Below are positions 36,578 to 45,513 of a stretch of DNA of 64,000 nt, in pieces; position 1 is the stretch's first letter; the number at the start of each line of letters is the position of its first letter. The position numbers and the translations under genes are program-made. The stretch is from CAVPCZ01 sp963779225 (GTDB lineage Bacteria > Bacteroidota > Ignavibacteria > UBA10030 > UBA6906). The stretch spans positions 3,658,001-3,722,000 of the forward strand of contig CAVZWW010000003.1 of assembly GCA_963779225.1 (NCBI GenBank), written 5' to 3'. Below the pieces are notes generated by a model. It worked only from the letters and a program-made list of their open reading frames with translations, had not been told where the DNA came from and did no database searches.

Positions 36578-37097
36578 TCAATTACTTTGAGTATACAACA
36601 ACAACGTCGCGACTGCCGAAGTCACAAGTGCAGCAGTTGCTATCACAGCTGATTAGGTCCCGTATGTTCAGTCGGACCGTATAGTCGACAAAAATTGCAT
36701 CTCCAGGAAGCAGGGGAAGTTTTGCCTCGTCCGTCTTGAAAAAATCCTCAAGGTTCACCTTCACCTGCTGCTTCAGAACCCCGTCGGAGCTCTTGACGAA
36801 ACGGGATATGCGAACCTGACTGAGATCTGCATCCCGGGTCGGGCCCTCCTGCAAACGAAAGGAGCTGAATCAGGTCTGTCGTGGTTCCCACTTCATATCG
36901 CCCGGGCTTCTGCACGTCACCCCAGATGTTTACCTGCATGGTCATTTCGCCGGGCTTTGCCACGTAATAATATGATGCAACGGCACGTTTGAGGGAGCCA
37001 CTGAACCAAACCCACTTTCAATGTTCTGCGAGAAGGAGGCTGCAGACAGCAGAAATGGTGACTGCCAAAAGTAGAATAGAATCGTCTCGAACAGCAT
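36578..37097 (-). pseudogene. Wza-like SLBB polysaccharide export protein, frameshifted
   Basis: From ATG 37097 (GGAGG 6 nt upstream) the sequence gives a signal-like N-terminus and then, in another frame, YYYVAKPGEMTMQVNIWGDV, the start of an SLBB domain (QKPGRYEVGTTTDLIQLLSF). A further shift near 36848 leads to ADLSQVRISRFVKS and LPLLPGDAIFVDYTVR. A third near 36640 leads to a C-terminal membrane helix (AVIATAALVTSAVATLLL). Short SLBB proteins of this form sit beside wzc genes and help export capsule or exopolysaccharide. Three breaks make it a pseudogene. It is the first gene of the wza-wzc pair. Confidence 0.75.
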
Positions 37098-37408
37098 GAA
37101 AGACCTCCGGCTGCAGTTCATAATGTAATCATGACCCAACGCACAACGCGATGTGCAAATGTGCGCACATATGGCGATGCGACATGTATTATTGAGATAG
37201 ACGCACGAGGAGAATACGATCAACGGTGGGGGCAAAGGCCAGATTATTCCACCCCCGTCGATCACCTGGCTTTCATATCAAGTTATGTTCTGAAGAAGCA
37301 ACGCTGGTACACCTCAATATCACTCGCATCGCGACAAAAAGATGTGTCGCCGTCACTTCCCGTTCTTCCCTCGGAGGCCCGATGCCGGGCAGGCGGGCAA
37401 CACAAAAG
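37098..37408. other. Intergenic region between tRNA-Lys and the polysaccharide island
   Basis: These 311 bp should hold the promoter of the wza-wzc pair on the minus strand; none is clear. Open frames here have no recognisable content. It is the junction between the IS-rich island and the stable chromosomal half. Confidence 0.35.
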
Positions 37409-37480
37409 TGAGCGTGGATGGTCTCGAACCATCGACCCTCTGCTTAAAAGGCAGATGCTCTACCCCTGAGCTACACGCTC
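37409..37480 (-). tRNA. tRNA-Lys (anticodon TTT)
   Basis: The minus strand folds as a complete cloverleaf: acceptor GAGCGTG paired with CACGCTC plus discriminator A, a D arm with GCTC/GAGC and AGGGGTA in the loop, an anticodon arm CTGCC TTTTAAG GCAG-like with TTT, and a T arm with GGTTCGAGACC. CCA is not encoded. It lies 3 bp from the response-regulator stop codon and at the edge of the polysaccharide island. Confidence 0.93.
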
Positions 37481-37483
37481 ATT

Positions 37484-37888
37484 TCAACAAAAAAGATACG
37501 AATTCACGCGATAATTCGCAAGCTCTACACGCTCTGCTGCCGCTGTGCGGATTTGATGCAAGAATGTGGCAAAATCAACAGGTTTTTCGATGTACCCCCA
37601 GGCACCGTAACGAAGCGCCACCTTTGCCGACTCCTCAGAACCATGCCCTGTAACCACAATAATGCGCGCATCCGGGTCGTGTTTTCGGATTTTTCGCAAT
37701 ACTTCCAGACCATTCATGCTGGGCAATGCAAGATCCAGGATCACGACATCCGGCTCCCGTTCCTTATAGATCTGAATCCCCTGCGGACCGTCTGCGGTGG
37801 AGAAAATGCTGTACCCTTCATCCTCAAGTATGTTGTGCATGAGGGCAAGGGTGATTTCATCATCGTCAATGACAAGCACTTTTGGCAT
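37484..37888 (-). CDS. Single-domain response regulator
   Basis: The 134-residue protein is a stand-alone receiver domain. The acidic pocket VIDDDE is at residues 7-10, the phosphoacceptor Asp at 52 in VILDLALPSMNG, the switch Thr in IIVVTGHGSEES and the lysine in GYIEKPVDF near 102. No output domain follows, so it acts by protein contact, like CheY or Spo0F. The ATG at 37888 is the natural start; the open frame upstream of it is non-coding. No kinase is adjacent. Confidence 0.9.
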   Translation of the reverse strand: MPKVLVIDDDEITLALMHNILEDEGYSIFSTADGPQGIQIYKEREPDVVILDLALPSMNGLEVLRKIRKHDPDARIIVVTGHGSEESAKVALRYGAWGYIEKPVDFATFLHQIRTAAAERVELANYRVNSYLFC

Positions 37889-37929
37889 AGAAATCAGTCT
37901 CTCTCCCGGGTCGCAGCAATATACGAAAG

Positions 37930-38868
37930 TTACCCCTGAATACAAGAGCGGTACCACTCCACAGTCTTCTGAAGCCCGGTCCGGAAATCCACAACCGGCT
38001 TGTAGCCGATCACACGTTGAGCCAGATCGATGGCGGCAAACGAATCCCTTACATCCCCGGCCCTGGGAGGATCGTAGCGGGGTTGTATATTCGTGCCGAG
38101 GGCGCTGTTGCACAGTTTCATAAGCGTGTTGAGAGATGTCCGGTCGTGACAGGCACAATTCATCGCCAGACCGGATTCACATTCGACCGTGGCAGCCAGA
38201 ATATTCGCGTGAACGACGTTATCGACGTATGTGAAGTCACGGGTTTGCTCACCATCTCCGAATATCACCGGCTGCTCGCCTCTCAGAAGCGCTGTAATGA
38301 ACCGCGGAATCACCGCCGCATACTGGGAGGCCGGATCCTGACGCGGACCGAAAACATTGAAGTAGCGGAGGGATACGGTTTCCATCCCGTACACCCTGGC
38401 AAATACACGGCAATAAAGCTCGGCTCCCAATTTGGAGATGGCATACGGCGAAAGAGGGTTTGTGGGCATCCCCTCATGTTTCGGGAGTTCGGGAGTGTCG
38501 CCATAGACGGACGAGGACGATGCATACACAACGCGCCTCACCCCCGCATCGCGGGCTGCGTGTAGCACATTCAACGTCCCGCCGACATTGACGTCGTTGG
38601 TGGTAATGGGATCACGGATTGACCGGGGAACCGAACCCAAAGCCGCCTCATGAAGAATGACCTCGACGCCTTCAACGGCCTGCCGCACAAGATGATAGCT
38701 TCGGAGATCCCCTTCGATGAATTCGATATCCCCCATCACTTCCGCAAGGTTTTCGCGTTTGCCTGTCGCCAGATTGTCAAACACAACGACCTTGTGGTTG
38801 CGCCTCAAGAGCTCACGGACGATGTTGCTTCCGATGAACCCCGCACCGCCCGTAACAAGGATCTTCAT
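37930..38868 (-). CDS. NAD-dependent sugar-nucleotide epimerase (GalE/WbpP type)
   Basis: The 312-residue extended SDR has NAD-binding VTGGAGFIGSNIV at residues 5-17, DNLATGKREN, HEAALGSVPRSI, VYASSSSVYGD, the catalytic SPYAISK and RYFNVFGPRQDP. The VPRS motif in HEAALGSVPRSI is typical of UDP-GlcNAc(A) 4-epimerases such as WbpP rather than plain GalE. It probably supplies UDP-GalNAc(A) for surface glycans and sits next to the island but on the stable side of the tRNA. The ATG at 38868 has GGTGAAG upstream. Confidence 0.88.
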   Translation of the reverse strand: MKILVTGGAGFIGSNIVRELLRRNHKVVVFDNLATGKRENLAEVMGDIEFIEGDLRSYHLVRQAVEGVEVILHEAALGSVPRSIRDPITTNDVNVGGTLNVLHAARDAGVRRVVYASSSSVYGDTPELPKHEGMPTNPLSPYAISKLGAELYCRVFARVYGMETVSLRYFNVFGPRQDPASQYAAVIPRFITALLRGEQPVIFGDGEQTRDFTYVDNVVHANILAATVECESGLAMNCACHDRTSLNTLMKLCNSALGTNIQPRYDPPRAGDVRDSFAAIDLAQRVIGYKPVVDFRTGLQKTVEWYRSCIQG

Positions 38869-39091
38869 CACTTCACCCCTTTTAGTACCATCTCCTTGAA
38901 CTCTCCACAACACCGGATCACTTACCAGGTCTGCCCGCTTTTTAGCGATCGACGACCGTATTGGCGGGATTGCACCCGCATATACCTACCAAGATAGTAA
39001 ACGCGAACTTGAAATGCAGCAAAGAACCCCCAAAAACCCTTGAAGTTGACCTGATATTTCGTAGATTTCTTGCTTAAACTTGTCAGGGGAT

Positions 39092-39793
39092 ATGCGGGCG
39101 GCCATCATTTCAGACATACATTCGAATCTTCCGGCACTGGAACGGACACTGGAAGTGATCGACGATATGCACGTGGACCACGTCTTTTGCCTCGGTGATA
39201 CCGTCGGCTATGGTCCCTCCCCTAACGAGTGCATCGCTCTCGTACGCGAACGGTGTACAGCCGTGATCAAAGGGAATCATGACAGCGGGGTACTGGATGA
39301 AACACCCCTGGATCATTTCAACATCTACGGGGAAACCGCAATCCAGTGGACACGAAAACACATTACCCCGAAGAATTTTGAGTATCTCGCCGGACTTCCG
39401 ATGCTTCATGTTCATGAAGATCTGACCCTTACACATGCCTCACCTCTCCGCCCTGAGTCCTGGCGGTACATCTTCGCATGGCCCGACGCTCAAAAATGTT
39501 TCGGGGCATTCGGCACACGCTTCTGCTTCATCGGCCACACACATATCCCCGTCGTGGTCGGTGAAGATGGAACGGTGAATAGTTTTACACCCGGGAAGCG
39601 GTTTCTGATTAACGTGGGAAGTGTCGGGCAGGCACGGGATGGAAACCCGCGTATCTCATTCGGATTGCTGGATACGGTGAAAGAGACATACGAAAATGTT
39701 CGCGTGGAATACGACATTGAAATAGCTGCTGCTGCAGTGCTCCAGGCCCGCCTGCCAGACTACCTTGCACATCGGCTGTTTCTCGGAATCTAG
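39092..39793 (+). CDS. Calcineurin-like metallophosphoesterase
   Basis: The 233-residue phosphoesterase of the YfcE/MJ0936-like group has all metal-binding motifs: ISDIHSN near the N-terminus, CLGDTVGYGP, VIKGNHDSG, THASPL and FIGHTHIPV. It likely hydrolyses a phosphodiester or phosphomonoester in the cytosol; the substrate is unknown. The ATG is preceded by AGGGGAT; a TTG four codons earlier is less likely. It is transcribed divergently from the epimerase and convergent with the nitrilase gene, 10 bp away, with no obvious terminator between. Confidence 0.88.
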   Translation: MRAAIISDIHSNLPALERTLEVIDDMHVDHVFCLGDTVGYGPSPNECIALVRERCTAVIKGNHDSGVLDETPLDHFNIYGETAIQWTRKHITPKNFEYLAGLPMLHVHEDLTLTHASPLRPESWRYIFAWPDAQKCFGAFGTRFCFIGHTHIPVVVGEDGTVNSFTPGKRFLINVGSVGQARDGNPRISFGLLDTVKETYENVRVEYDIEIAAAAVLQARLPDYLAHRLFLGI

Positions 39794-39803
39794 AGAACCC
39801 CGG

Positions 39804-40649
39804 TTAGTACCCCATCCGCTTCAGCTCCCGCCGCACGAGTCCGGGATCTTCATCAAGAAAGTGCCTCGAAAACCTTCTTGCACGACGGATAACGTTCTCA
39901 TCGAGATCTGCAACTACCAGATCCTCCTCCATCACCTTCCCGGAGGCAACGACTCCGCCATCCGGACCAATTAACGCCGATCCCCCCCAGAAATTCACGC
40001 CGTCTTCAAAACCCACCCGGTTGCAGAAAGCCACATAGACCGAAAGCAAACGACCGTATGTTTGATGATTCTCGGTGTTCACCTGCGCCGCACGGAGCGT
40101 GTCTCCATCCCCGCCCAAACGGGTCGGACTCGCCACGAGCGCAATGATCGCCTGAGCACCATCCAATGCCAGAAGGTATGGCAAAGAAGGATGCCACAAA
40201 TCTTCGCAGATCAGAACCCCCAACCGTCCTAGCGGCGTGTCAAACGCACGCACCGACGTCCCCCGGCTGAAATAACGCATCTCCTCGAACATGCCGTAAG
40301 TGGGCGGATACGTCTTCCGGTGGACGGAGCGCATCCCCCCGCCCTGGAAAAGAAAGGCGGAGTTGTACATCCCGAACGAATCGCTCTCCTCCACCCCGCC
40401 GGCAATGATGGCTATCCCCCTGCTCTTCTCAAGAAGTGGAGCATAGGTTTTTGGGGGATTGTCGGGGTGAACCGCCAGATCCCAGTTCAAATCCTTGATA
40501 CCGTATCCGGTGAGACTCAGCTCCGGGAATACCACGAGCTGCGCGCCGGCTTCACGGGCTCGATCAGCATAGGCGCAATGAAGCGCCACATTCCGCTCAA
40601 CATCTCCGAGCAAGGGGTCAATCTGGGCAAGAGCTATACGGAAGTTCAT
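39804..40649 (-). CDS. Nitrilase-superfamily carbon-nitrogen hydrolase
   Basis: The 281-residue enzyme carries the Glu-Lys-Cys triad: E43 in VVFPELSLTGYG, K112 in HRKTYPP and C148 in VLICEDLWHP. The sequence around the Cys and the ALAQIDPLLGDVERN start resemble the glutaminase domain of NAD synthetase, but no synthetase domain follows, so it may be a stand-alone amidase. The start overlaps the regulator stop by 4 bp (ATGA), placing it in one operon with the regulator and kinase. Substrate not predictable. Confidence 0.85.
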   Translation of the reverse strand: MNFRIALAQIDPLLGDVERNVALHCAYADRAREAGAQLVVFPELSLTGYGIKDLNWDLAVHPDNPPKTYAPLLEKSRGIAIIAGGVEESDSFGMYNSAFLFQGGGMRSVHRKTYPPTYGMFEEMRYFSRGTSVRAFDTPLGRLGVLICEDLWHPSLPYLLALDGAQAIIALVASPTRLGGDGDTLRAAQVNTENHQTYGRLLSVYVAFCNRVGFEDGVNFWGGSALIGPDGGVVASGKVMEEDLVVADLDENVIRRARRFSRHFLDEDPGLVRRELKRMGY

Positions 40650-41341
40650 GAGGCCGGGTTTTCCTCCGACAGGTCCAGCATGCGAATATCGCGGATGTAC
40701 GGAACGGTCCGGTCGGTCTTCAGTTCACGAAGGCGGGCGATCTTTTTTTCGATCCGCACCACATTGTCCCGGATGATCACGAGATAAGCCCGGAGGTTGT
40801 CAGCCTGGTGCATCTCCAGCAACTTGTCAACACTTTCCTGCATTCCGTCCAGCGGCGTGCGGATCTCACCCGTGATCTGCACAACCAGTTCCTGAATGAC
40901 CTGCAGCCGCCGTTCCGAGATCTCCAGCGCGGTAAGCTCATCCTTCAGCTTCCGGCGCTCCAAAACATTCAGAATTGTCCTGGGGAGGACCGGGGTTGAG
41001 ATCTCTTCCTTCACCAGATAGTCTTCAACCCCCAGCTTCAGCACTTCCACTGCAAGGTCAAAATCTTTGTTCACCGTCAGGAACACCACCGGTACGGTGA
41101 CCCCTCGTTCGCGGATCGCCCGGGTGACCTCCAGCCCGTTTTGCCCCGGCAGGAAATAATCCATGAGAACAAGAACGATCTCCGGGTGTTCTGCCAGCTC
41201 CTTCAAAGCCGCCACACCGTCGGGACTCCAGTGGACAATGAAATTTGCCCCTTCGTGGCGACGGAGGAACAACTCCACGAGCTGTGCAAAATCGGGGTTG
41301 TCTTCCACGAGCAGGATGTGCGTTTCGGACCGTTCAGCCAT
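40646..41341 (-). CDS. Response regulator with degenerate HisKA-like helix domain
   Basis: The 231-residue protein has an N-terminal receiver (acidic LVEDN, phosphoacceptor D61 in VLMDYFLPGQNG, T89, K111) followed by about 100 residues of helix. That part looks like a HisKA dimerisation domain: ITGEIRTPLDGM around residue 158 matches the H-box consensus SHEIRTPLNG but has Gly in place of the phosphoacceptor His. No ATPase domain follows. It is probably a receiver with a dimerising pseudo-DHp output that binds a partner. Its ATG at 41341 overlaps the end of the large sensor kinase, which most likely phosphorylates it. Confidence 0.85.
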   Translation of the reverse strand: MAERSETHILLVEDNPDFAQLVELFLRRHEGANFIVHWSPDGVAALKELAEHPEIVLVLMDYFLPGQNGLEVTRAIRERGVTVPVVFLTVNKDFDLAVEVLKLGVEDYLVKEEISTPVLPRTILNVLERRKLKDELTALEISERRLQVIQELVVQITGEIRTPLDGMQESVDKLLEMHQADNLRAYLVIIRDNVVRIEKKIARLRELKTDRTVPYIRDIRMLDLSEENPAS

Positions 41342-44300
41342 TGTGCGGCACGCTGAAATGGAATGTGGATCCCTGGCCGGGGGAGGATTCGAGCCAGATC
41401 CGACCACCGTACGCCTCGACGATCTTTTTGACGATGGTCAAACCGGCGCCGGTCCCTGCATACCGCTCCGCCGGATGTAAACGATGGAAAATCACGAAGA
41501 CTTTTTCCGCCTCTTCTTCTGGAATCCCGATACCGTTATCCGCAACCGAAAAGACTATCCTGTCAGCTTTCTCTTCAGCGCTGATACGCACGAGGGGTTC
41601 GGTATTGGCATTAAACTTCACCCCGTTGGAGATCAAGTTACGAAAAACCATGGTCAGGTGCGTGGCATCGTAACGGACAGCCGGCAAAGCCGGATCATAT
41701 TCCACGCGCGCGTTCCGCTCCCGGAGGGTGAACGCCATTTCATTGAGAAGCTCTCTGAGCAATAACGGCACCCCAACTCTACCCACCTGGCCGGGAACCC
41801 GGCCCAGCCTCGAAAGCGTGAGCAGATCGTCAATCAGCTGCTTCATCCGCCCGCTGGAACGAACCACGGAACCCAGGTGCTGCCGCCCCTCCTCGTCCAG
41901 CACATTCTCTTTGCCGGAAAGGACGATTTTGGTGTACCCCTCGATGGCAATCAAAGGTTCCTTCAGATCGTGTGATACAACGTACGCGAAACGGTCCAGT
42001 TCGCCGTTGCGCGCCTCGAGTTCACGAGCCTGACGGACCGCATCATCGTGCAATGACACACGATCGAGCGCAATCGCGACCAAATTAGCGATACTGAGGA
42101 AGAGTCGCAAGTCGGCTTCCGTGAACGGCTCCGGGGAGTGCCGCGCTACCATGAGCACTCCCATGGTGGTTTCGTTGGCGATCACCGGCGCGGCAAGCAG
42201 TACACCCCACCCGGACGCCGGCCCGTGATAGCTCTCCTGCTCCCGGGCTACCCGTAAACAATGCGCAATGAGGTCTGTACCGCCTCCGGACGCATCAGGA
42301 CTGTCAGCCAGGTCAGAATTGGCAGTTGCGTCGGAATCAACCGATACATCAGAGGACACACCGGTGGCCGCCCCCGCCGGAGGCCCTGCCATCGGCCCCG
42401 CCGCCGGCTTAGCCGCGAAAACGCGCGCGAGTGAGTCGCTTGCCGGGAGGTAGGTCTCGTAGACAAACAGATCAAAACCAACCGCGCGGGAAAGCCCATC
42501 ACACACAAGAGCAAGGAGCCTATCCGTTTCGAGCGCCCCCGTGAGCCCCTTTCCGATTTCATGAAGGAGGGTGAGCTCACGGTTTTGTTGCTTCACTTCC
42601 TCACCAAGACGCTTTCTTGCGCCAATGTCCCGGGCCAGGTTCAGAATCGCCACCGGATCCCCTGCCCCGCTTTTGAGGAGCGTCGTATTGAGGCTGATGG
42701 GAACGGTGTGGCCGTCCCGCCGCCGCCAGCTGATGTCAAAATCCGTCAGATGCTTCTCCTCGCGCAGGGTGGTAAGCCACTGCATAAATGTTCCCATCTC
42801 CTCTTCAACCATCCAGGGATAGGGGAGGTTTATTCCGAGCGCTTCAGCGCGCGTGTATCCCGTGAGCGTTGAGAATGCATTGTTGACTTCAAGGATCCGC
42901 CCCTCGAGGTCGGTCACAAGCAATGCGTCACCCATCGCATCCACGATGTTGCGAAGCATTTCCCCCGATCGGCGGACTTCGATCTCCCCGGTCTTCTGTC
43001 CGGTGATCTCCGTTACCACGCCGTTTATGACCGTCACCAGGTTCTGGGCATCACGCTGGTACCGCACAGTGTCGCGCACCCACAGATACGACGCTTTGCC
43101 TTTGGGAAGGATACGGTACTCCAAAAAGAATTCGTCTTCTCCGCCGCTCTGCCGTGTGATCCTCTCGCCGTAGACCGGACGGTCGTCCGGATGTACCATG
43201 GCACGCCATCCATCGGACGAAGCCGTAAGTTCCCGGACCTTGTAGCCTGTAAGACGTTCAACAACAGGACTGCAGTATGCAAACGTTCCGTTCGCAGAGG
43301 TCTGGTAGACTACCGCGTTGAGGTTTTCGACCGACGCCTGATATGCACGTGCGCGAGCGTCCACCTCCGCCCTCAGTATCGCACTTTCCAGGGCAAGGCC
43401 AAAATGTCTTGCCACGACGGCCAGAAAGGCGGTATGATTCTCGGGCGGTTCTGTTTCCCGGCGGGTGAAGAGCAGCACGACCCCGCGGGCAACCTCGCGA
43501 CCGCTCAGCGGCAGGCAGGCCATCGCAAGAAAACCTTCCGATTCGAACAGGGCCTTGTAGGGAAGATGCGGCGGGTATTCGGCGAGTGAGAAGCGGGCCG
43601 GTTCCATGGTCTTGACCAGGAAACCCACCAGCCCCTGGTCAGCAGGCAACTCACGCAAAGCTTCCTGCAACCGGTCGCTGAGTTCATGCTGCGCGTCGAT
43701 GGAATAGGTTTTTCCATCCGGCGAGGGGATCAGCACCGCCCCGGCTTCATAACCGAGCCACTTGATTGAAGCGGCAAGCCCCCCCTGCTCAACTTCCGCC
43801 CGGTCGACGGATCGGTGGAGGGCAACGAGAAGGTGCTCGAGAACCTCGTTCTCCCTGTGGCGGCGATCCGTTTCCACGGCTGCGTTCCGCCACGGGGAGA
43901 TATCCACATGAAACCAGAGGGCGGTCGGCTGGTCATCCACTTCTATCCGCTCGACAAGAACCTGCATGTAAAGCCGGCTGCCATCTTTGCGGACACCGGT
44001 GTACTCGAGGCGGGCGGGGGGAACGTCTGCCGCCGGCATCGTGCGTGCGAATTCCTGAACGCGGCGCTTCTCCCGGCCTGCAACGAGTTCCGAAACTTCC
44101 TTGCCGATGAGTTCCTCACGCAGCAGATAGCCGAAGAGCTCGAGCAAACCCTTGTTCACGAAGACAAAGGCGCCATCGCGAACAAGTGCAATTGCAGCGG
44201 AACTGCTTTCAAGGAGCACACGGTAACGCAATTCCGACTCCTGTGCACCACGGACGCTTCGCCAGGCGGCTGTCACATCATGAAGGATGATGTGCAGTCC

Positions 44301-44663
44301 CCGTTTCTCATCCACGGCAACGGGAGTGGCAAACAGCTCGAACGAACCGTCCTGTCCGGATGCGGTTGGTAGGAACACTTCGTGCTTTCTGGGGATTTCC
44401 GTATCGTCCGGACCGGCAAGGGCGAGGGCACGGAGTTGCTTCCGGGCTCGTTCGTTTCTGTCACCCAGAAATCCGGCGAACGGAAGAGGTTCTCTGGACT
44501 CACCAACGAAGAGTTGTGCGAATGCCGGATTCCAGTCGACGATCTTCAGTCCGGCAACGACGGCGGCGGGAACAGGAAGGTCGCGCAGGACCCCCATAAA
44601 CGCTGCAGAATCTACGGATTGCTCAGGAACAGTAGACAAAGAAGCCTCTGATATTGTTACCAC
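41334..44663 (-). CDS. Multi-PAS/GAF sensor histidine kinase
   Basis: The 1109-residue kinase lacks membrane helices, so it is cytosolic. In order it has PAS domains at about 20-135 and 145-265, GAF about 280-440, PAS about 455-570 and 580-705, GAF about 715-880, HisKA with the phospho-His near 898 (YVVSHDLKEPL), and HATPase with RNLISNGVKF, VADNGIGIPEEE and GTGAGLTIVKKIVEAYGG. The second GAF carries an Ala/Ser/Asp-rich insert (about 755-795). The subtype resembles phytochrome-like kinases, though no chromophore Cys is evident. The start is GTG, overlapping the TPM gene stop; a TTG 9 codons later is possible. Signal unknown. Confidence 0.92.
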   Translation of the reverse strand: MVTISEASLSTVPEQSVDSAAFMGVLRDLPVPAAVVAGLKIVDWNPAFAQLFVGESREPLPFAGFLGDRNERARKQLRALALAGPDDTEIPRKHEVFLPTASGQDGSFELFATPVAVDEKRGLHIILHDVTAAWRSVRGAQESELRYRVLLESSSAAIALVRDGAFVFVNKGLLELFGYLLREELIGKEVSELVAGREKRRVQEFARTMPAADVPPARLEYTGVRKDGSRLYMQVLVERIEVDDQPTALWFHVDISPWRNAAVETDRRHRENEVLEHLLVALHRSVDRAEVEQGGLAASIKWLGYEAGAVLIPSPDGKTYSIDAQHELSDRLQEALRELPADQGLVGFLVKTMEPARFSLAEYPPHLPYKALFESEGFLAMACLPLSGREVARGVVLLFTRRETEPPENHTAFLAVVARHFGLALESAILRAEVDARARAYQASVENLNAVVYQTSANGTFAYCSPVVERLTGYKVRELTASSDGWRAMVHPDDRPVYGERITRQSGGEDEFFLEYRILPKGKASYLWVRDTVRYQRDAQNLVTVINGVVTEITGQKTGEIEVRRSGEMLRNIVDAMGDALLVTDLEGRILEVNNAFSTLTGYTRAEALGINLPYPWMVEEEMGTFMQWLTTLREEKHLTDFDISWRRRDGHTVPISLNTTLLKSGAGDPVAILNLARDIGARKRLGEEVKQQNRELTLLHEIGKGLTGALETDRLLALVCDGLSRAVGFDLFVYETYLPASDSLARVFAAKPAAGPMAGPPAGAATGVSSDVSVDSDATANSDLADSPDASGGGTDLIAHCLRVAREQESYHGPASGWGVLLAAPVIANETTMGVLMVARHSPEPFTEADLRLFLSIANLVAIALDRVSLHDDAVRQARELEARNGELDRFAYVVSHDLKEPLIAIEGYTKIVLSGKENVLDEEGRQHLGSVVRSSGRMKQLIDDLLTLSRLGRVPGQVGRVGVPLLLRELLNEMAFTLRERNARVEYDPALPAVRYDATHLTMVFRNLISNGVKFNANTEPLVRISAEEKADRIVFSVADNGIGIPEEEAEKVFVIFHRLHPAERYAGTGAGLTIVKKIVEAYGGRIWLESSPGQGSTFHFSVPHNG

Positions 44664-45481
44664 CCTCCGCTCGCTCCGCCACCACCAAACGAACCCCCTC
44701 CACCGCTAAACCCGCCGCCCCCGCCAAACCCTCCACCTCCGCCAAATCCGCCGCCCCCGAGTCCGCCAATCGGCGGGAAAAACCCTCCGCCCCCTCGGCC
44801 AACCCCGGAACGTCGGCGGCGCGACATGATGATGACGAAGATGATGATCATCAATATGATCTGCCAGGGAAACGCCTTCTTCTTGGGGTCCCCTGCAGGA
44901 TCAGCCTTGTACTCGTCCCGCGTAACAGCCATGATGGCATCAACTCCAGCGTTGACACCTCCGGCAAAGTCCCCTTCGCGGAATCGGGGCGTGATTTCTT
45001 TCCGGATAATCTGGCTGGAGAGGGCATCCGTCAGAACCCCCTCAAGTCCATAACCGACTTCAATGCGCATCAGCCGGTCGTTCTTCACGATCAGGAGCAA
45101 TGCACCATTGTCTCTCTCTTTGTTGCCTATCCCGTTGGCTTCGGCAACCTTGAGGCTCACTTCCTCGAGAATGTTATCGCCTATTGTCGGGAGCATTACC
45201 ACAACGATCTGCGTTGAAGTCTGGGTATCAAACGCGCGCAGTTTTTCATTCAGCAGTGAAAGATCGGACGGGGAAAGGGTCCCCGTCCGGTCGGTAACAT
45301 ATTCACGCACCTGCGGAGTAGGCACGGGTTGTAGCTGCGCAGGCGCAATCATAGGAGCGAGCAAACAAACGATGCCAATGAAAAGGGACCACCGCAGGAG
45401 GCCGGATATCCGGCCGGGAAGTGCGGGTCTAGCGCCCGCACTTCCGCTGGCTGTTCTGCGAAACCGTTTGGACATCGACAT
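44657..45481 (-). CDS. TPM-domain membrane protein (YgcG family)
   Basis: The 274-residue protein has a signal peptide (SLFIGIVCLLAPMIAPAQ), an extracytoplasmic TPM domain (YVTDRTGTLSPSDLSLLNEKL, IVVVMLPTIGD, ALLLIVKNDRLMRIEVGYGLEG), one membrane helix (WQIILMIIIFVIIMS) and a cytosolic-side Gly-rich tail of GGGGFG repeats. TPM proteins are linked to photosystem II repair in plants and to envelope functions in bacteria. It directly follows LemA (32 bp), the usual partner. It overlaps the kinase start by 7 bp. Confidence 0.9.
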   Translation of the reverse strand: MSMSKRFRRTASGSAGARPALPGRISGLLRWSLFIGIVCLLAPMIAPAQLQPVPTPQVREYVTDRTGTLSPSDLSLLNEKLRAFDTQTSTQIVVVMLPTIGDNILEEVSLKVAEANGIGNKERDNGALLLIVKNDRLMRIEVGYGLEGVLTDALSSQIIRKEITPRFREGDFAGGVNAGVDAIMAVTRDEYKADPAGDPKKKAFPWQIILMIIIFVIIMSRRRRSGVGRGGGGFFPPIGGLGGGGFGGGGGFGGGGGFSGGGGSFGGGGASGGW

Positions 45482-45513
45482 TCCTTTTGTGACCGGATAG
45501 GCCTCCGCGATCT

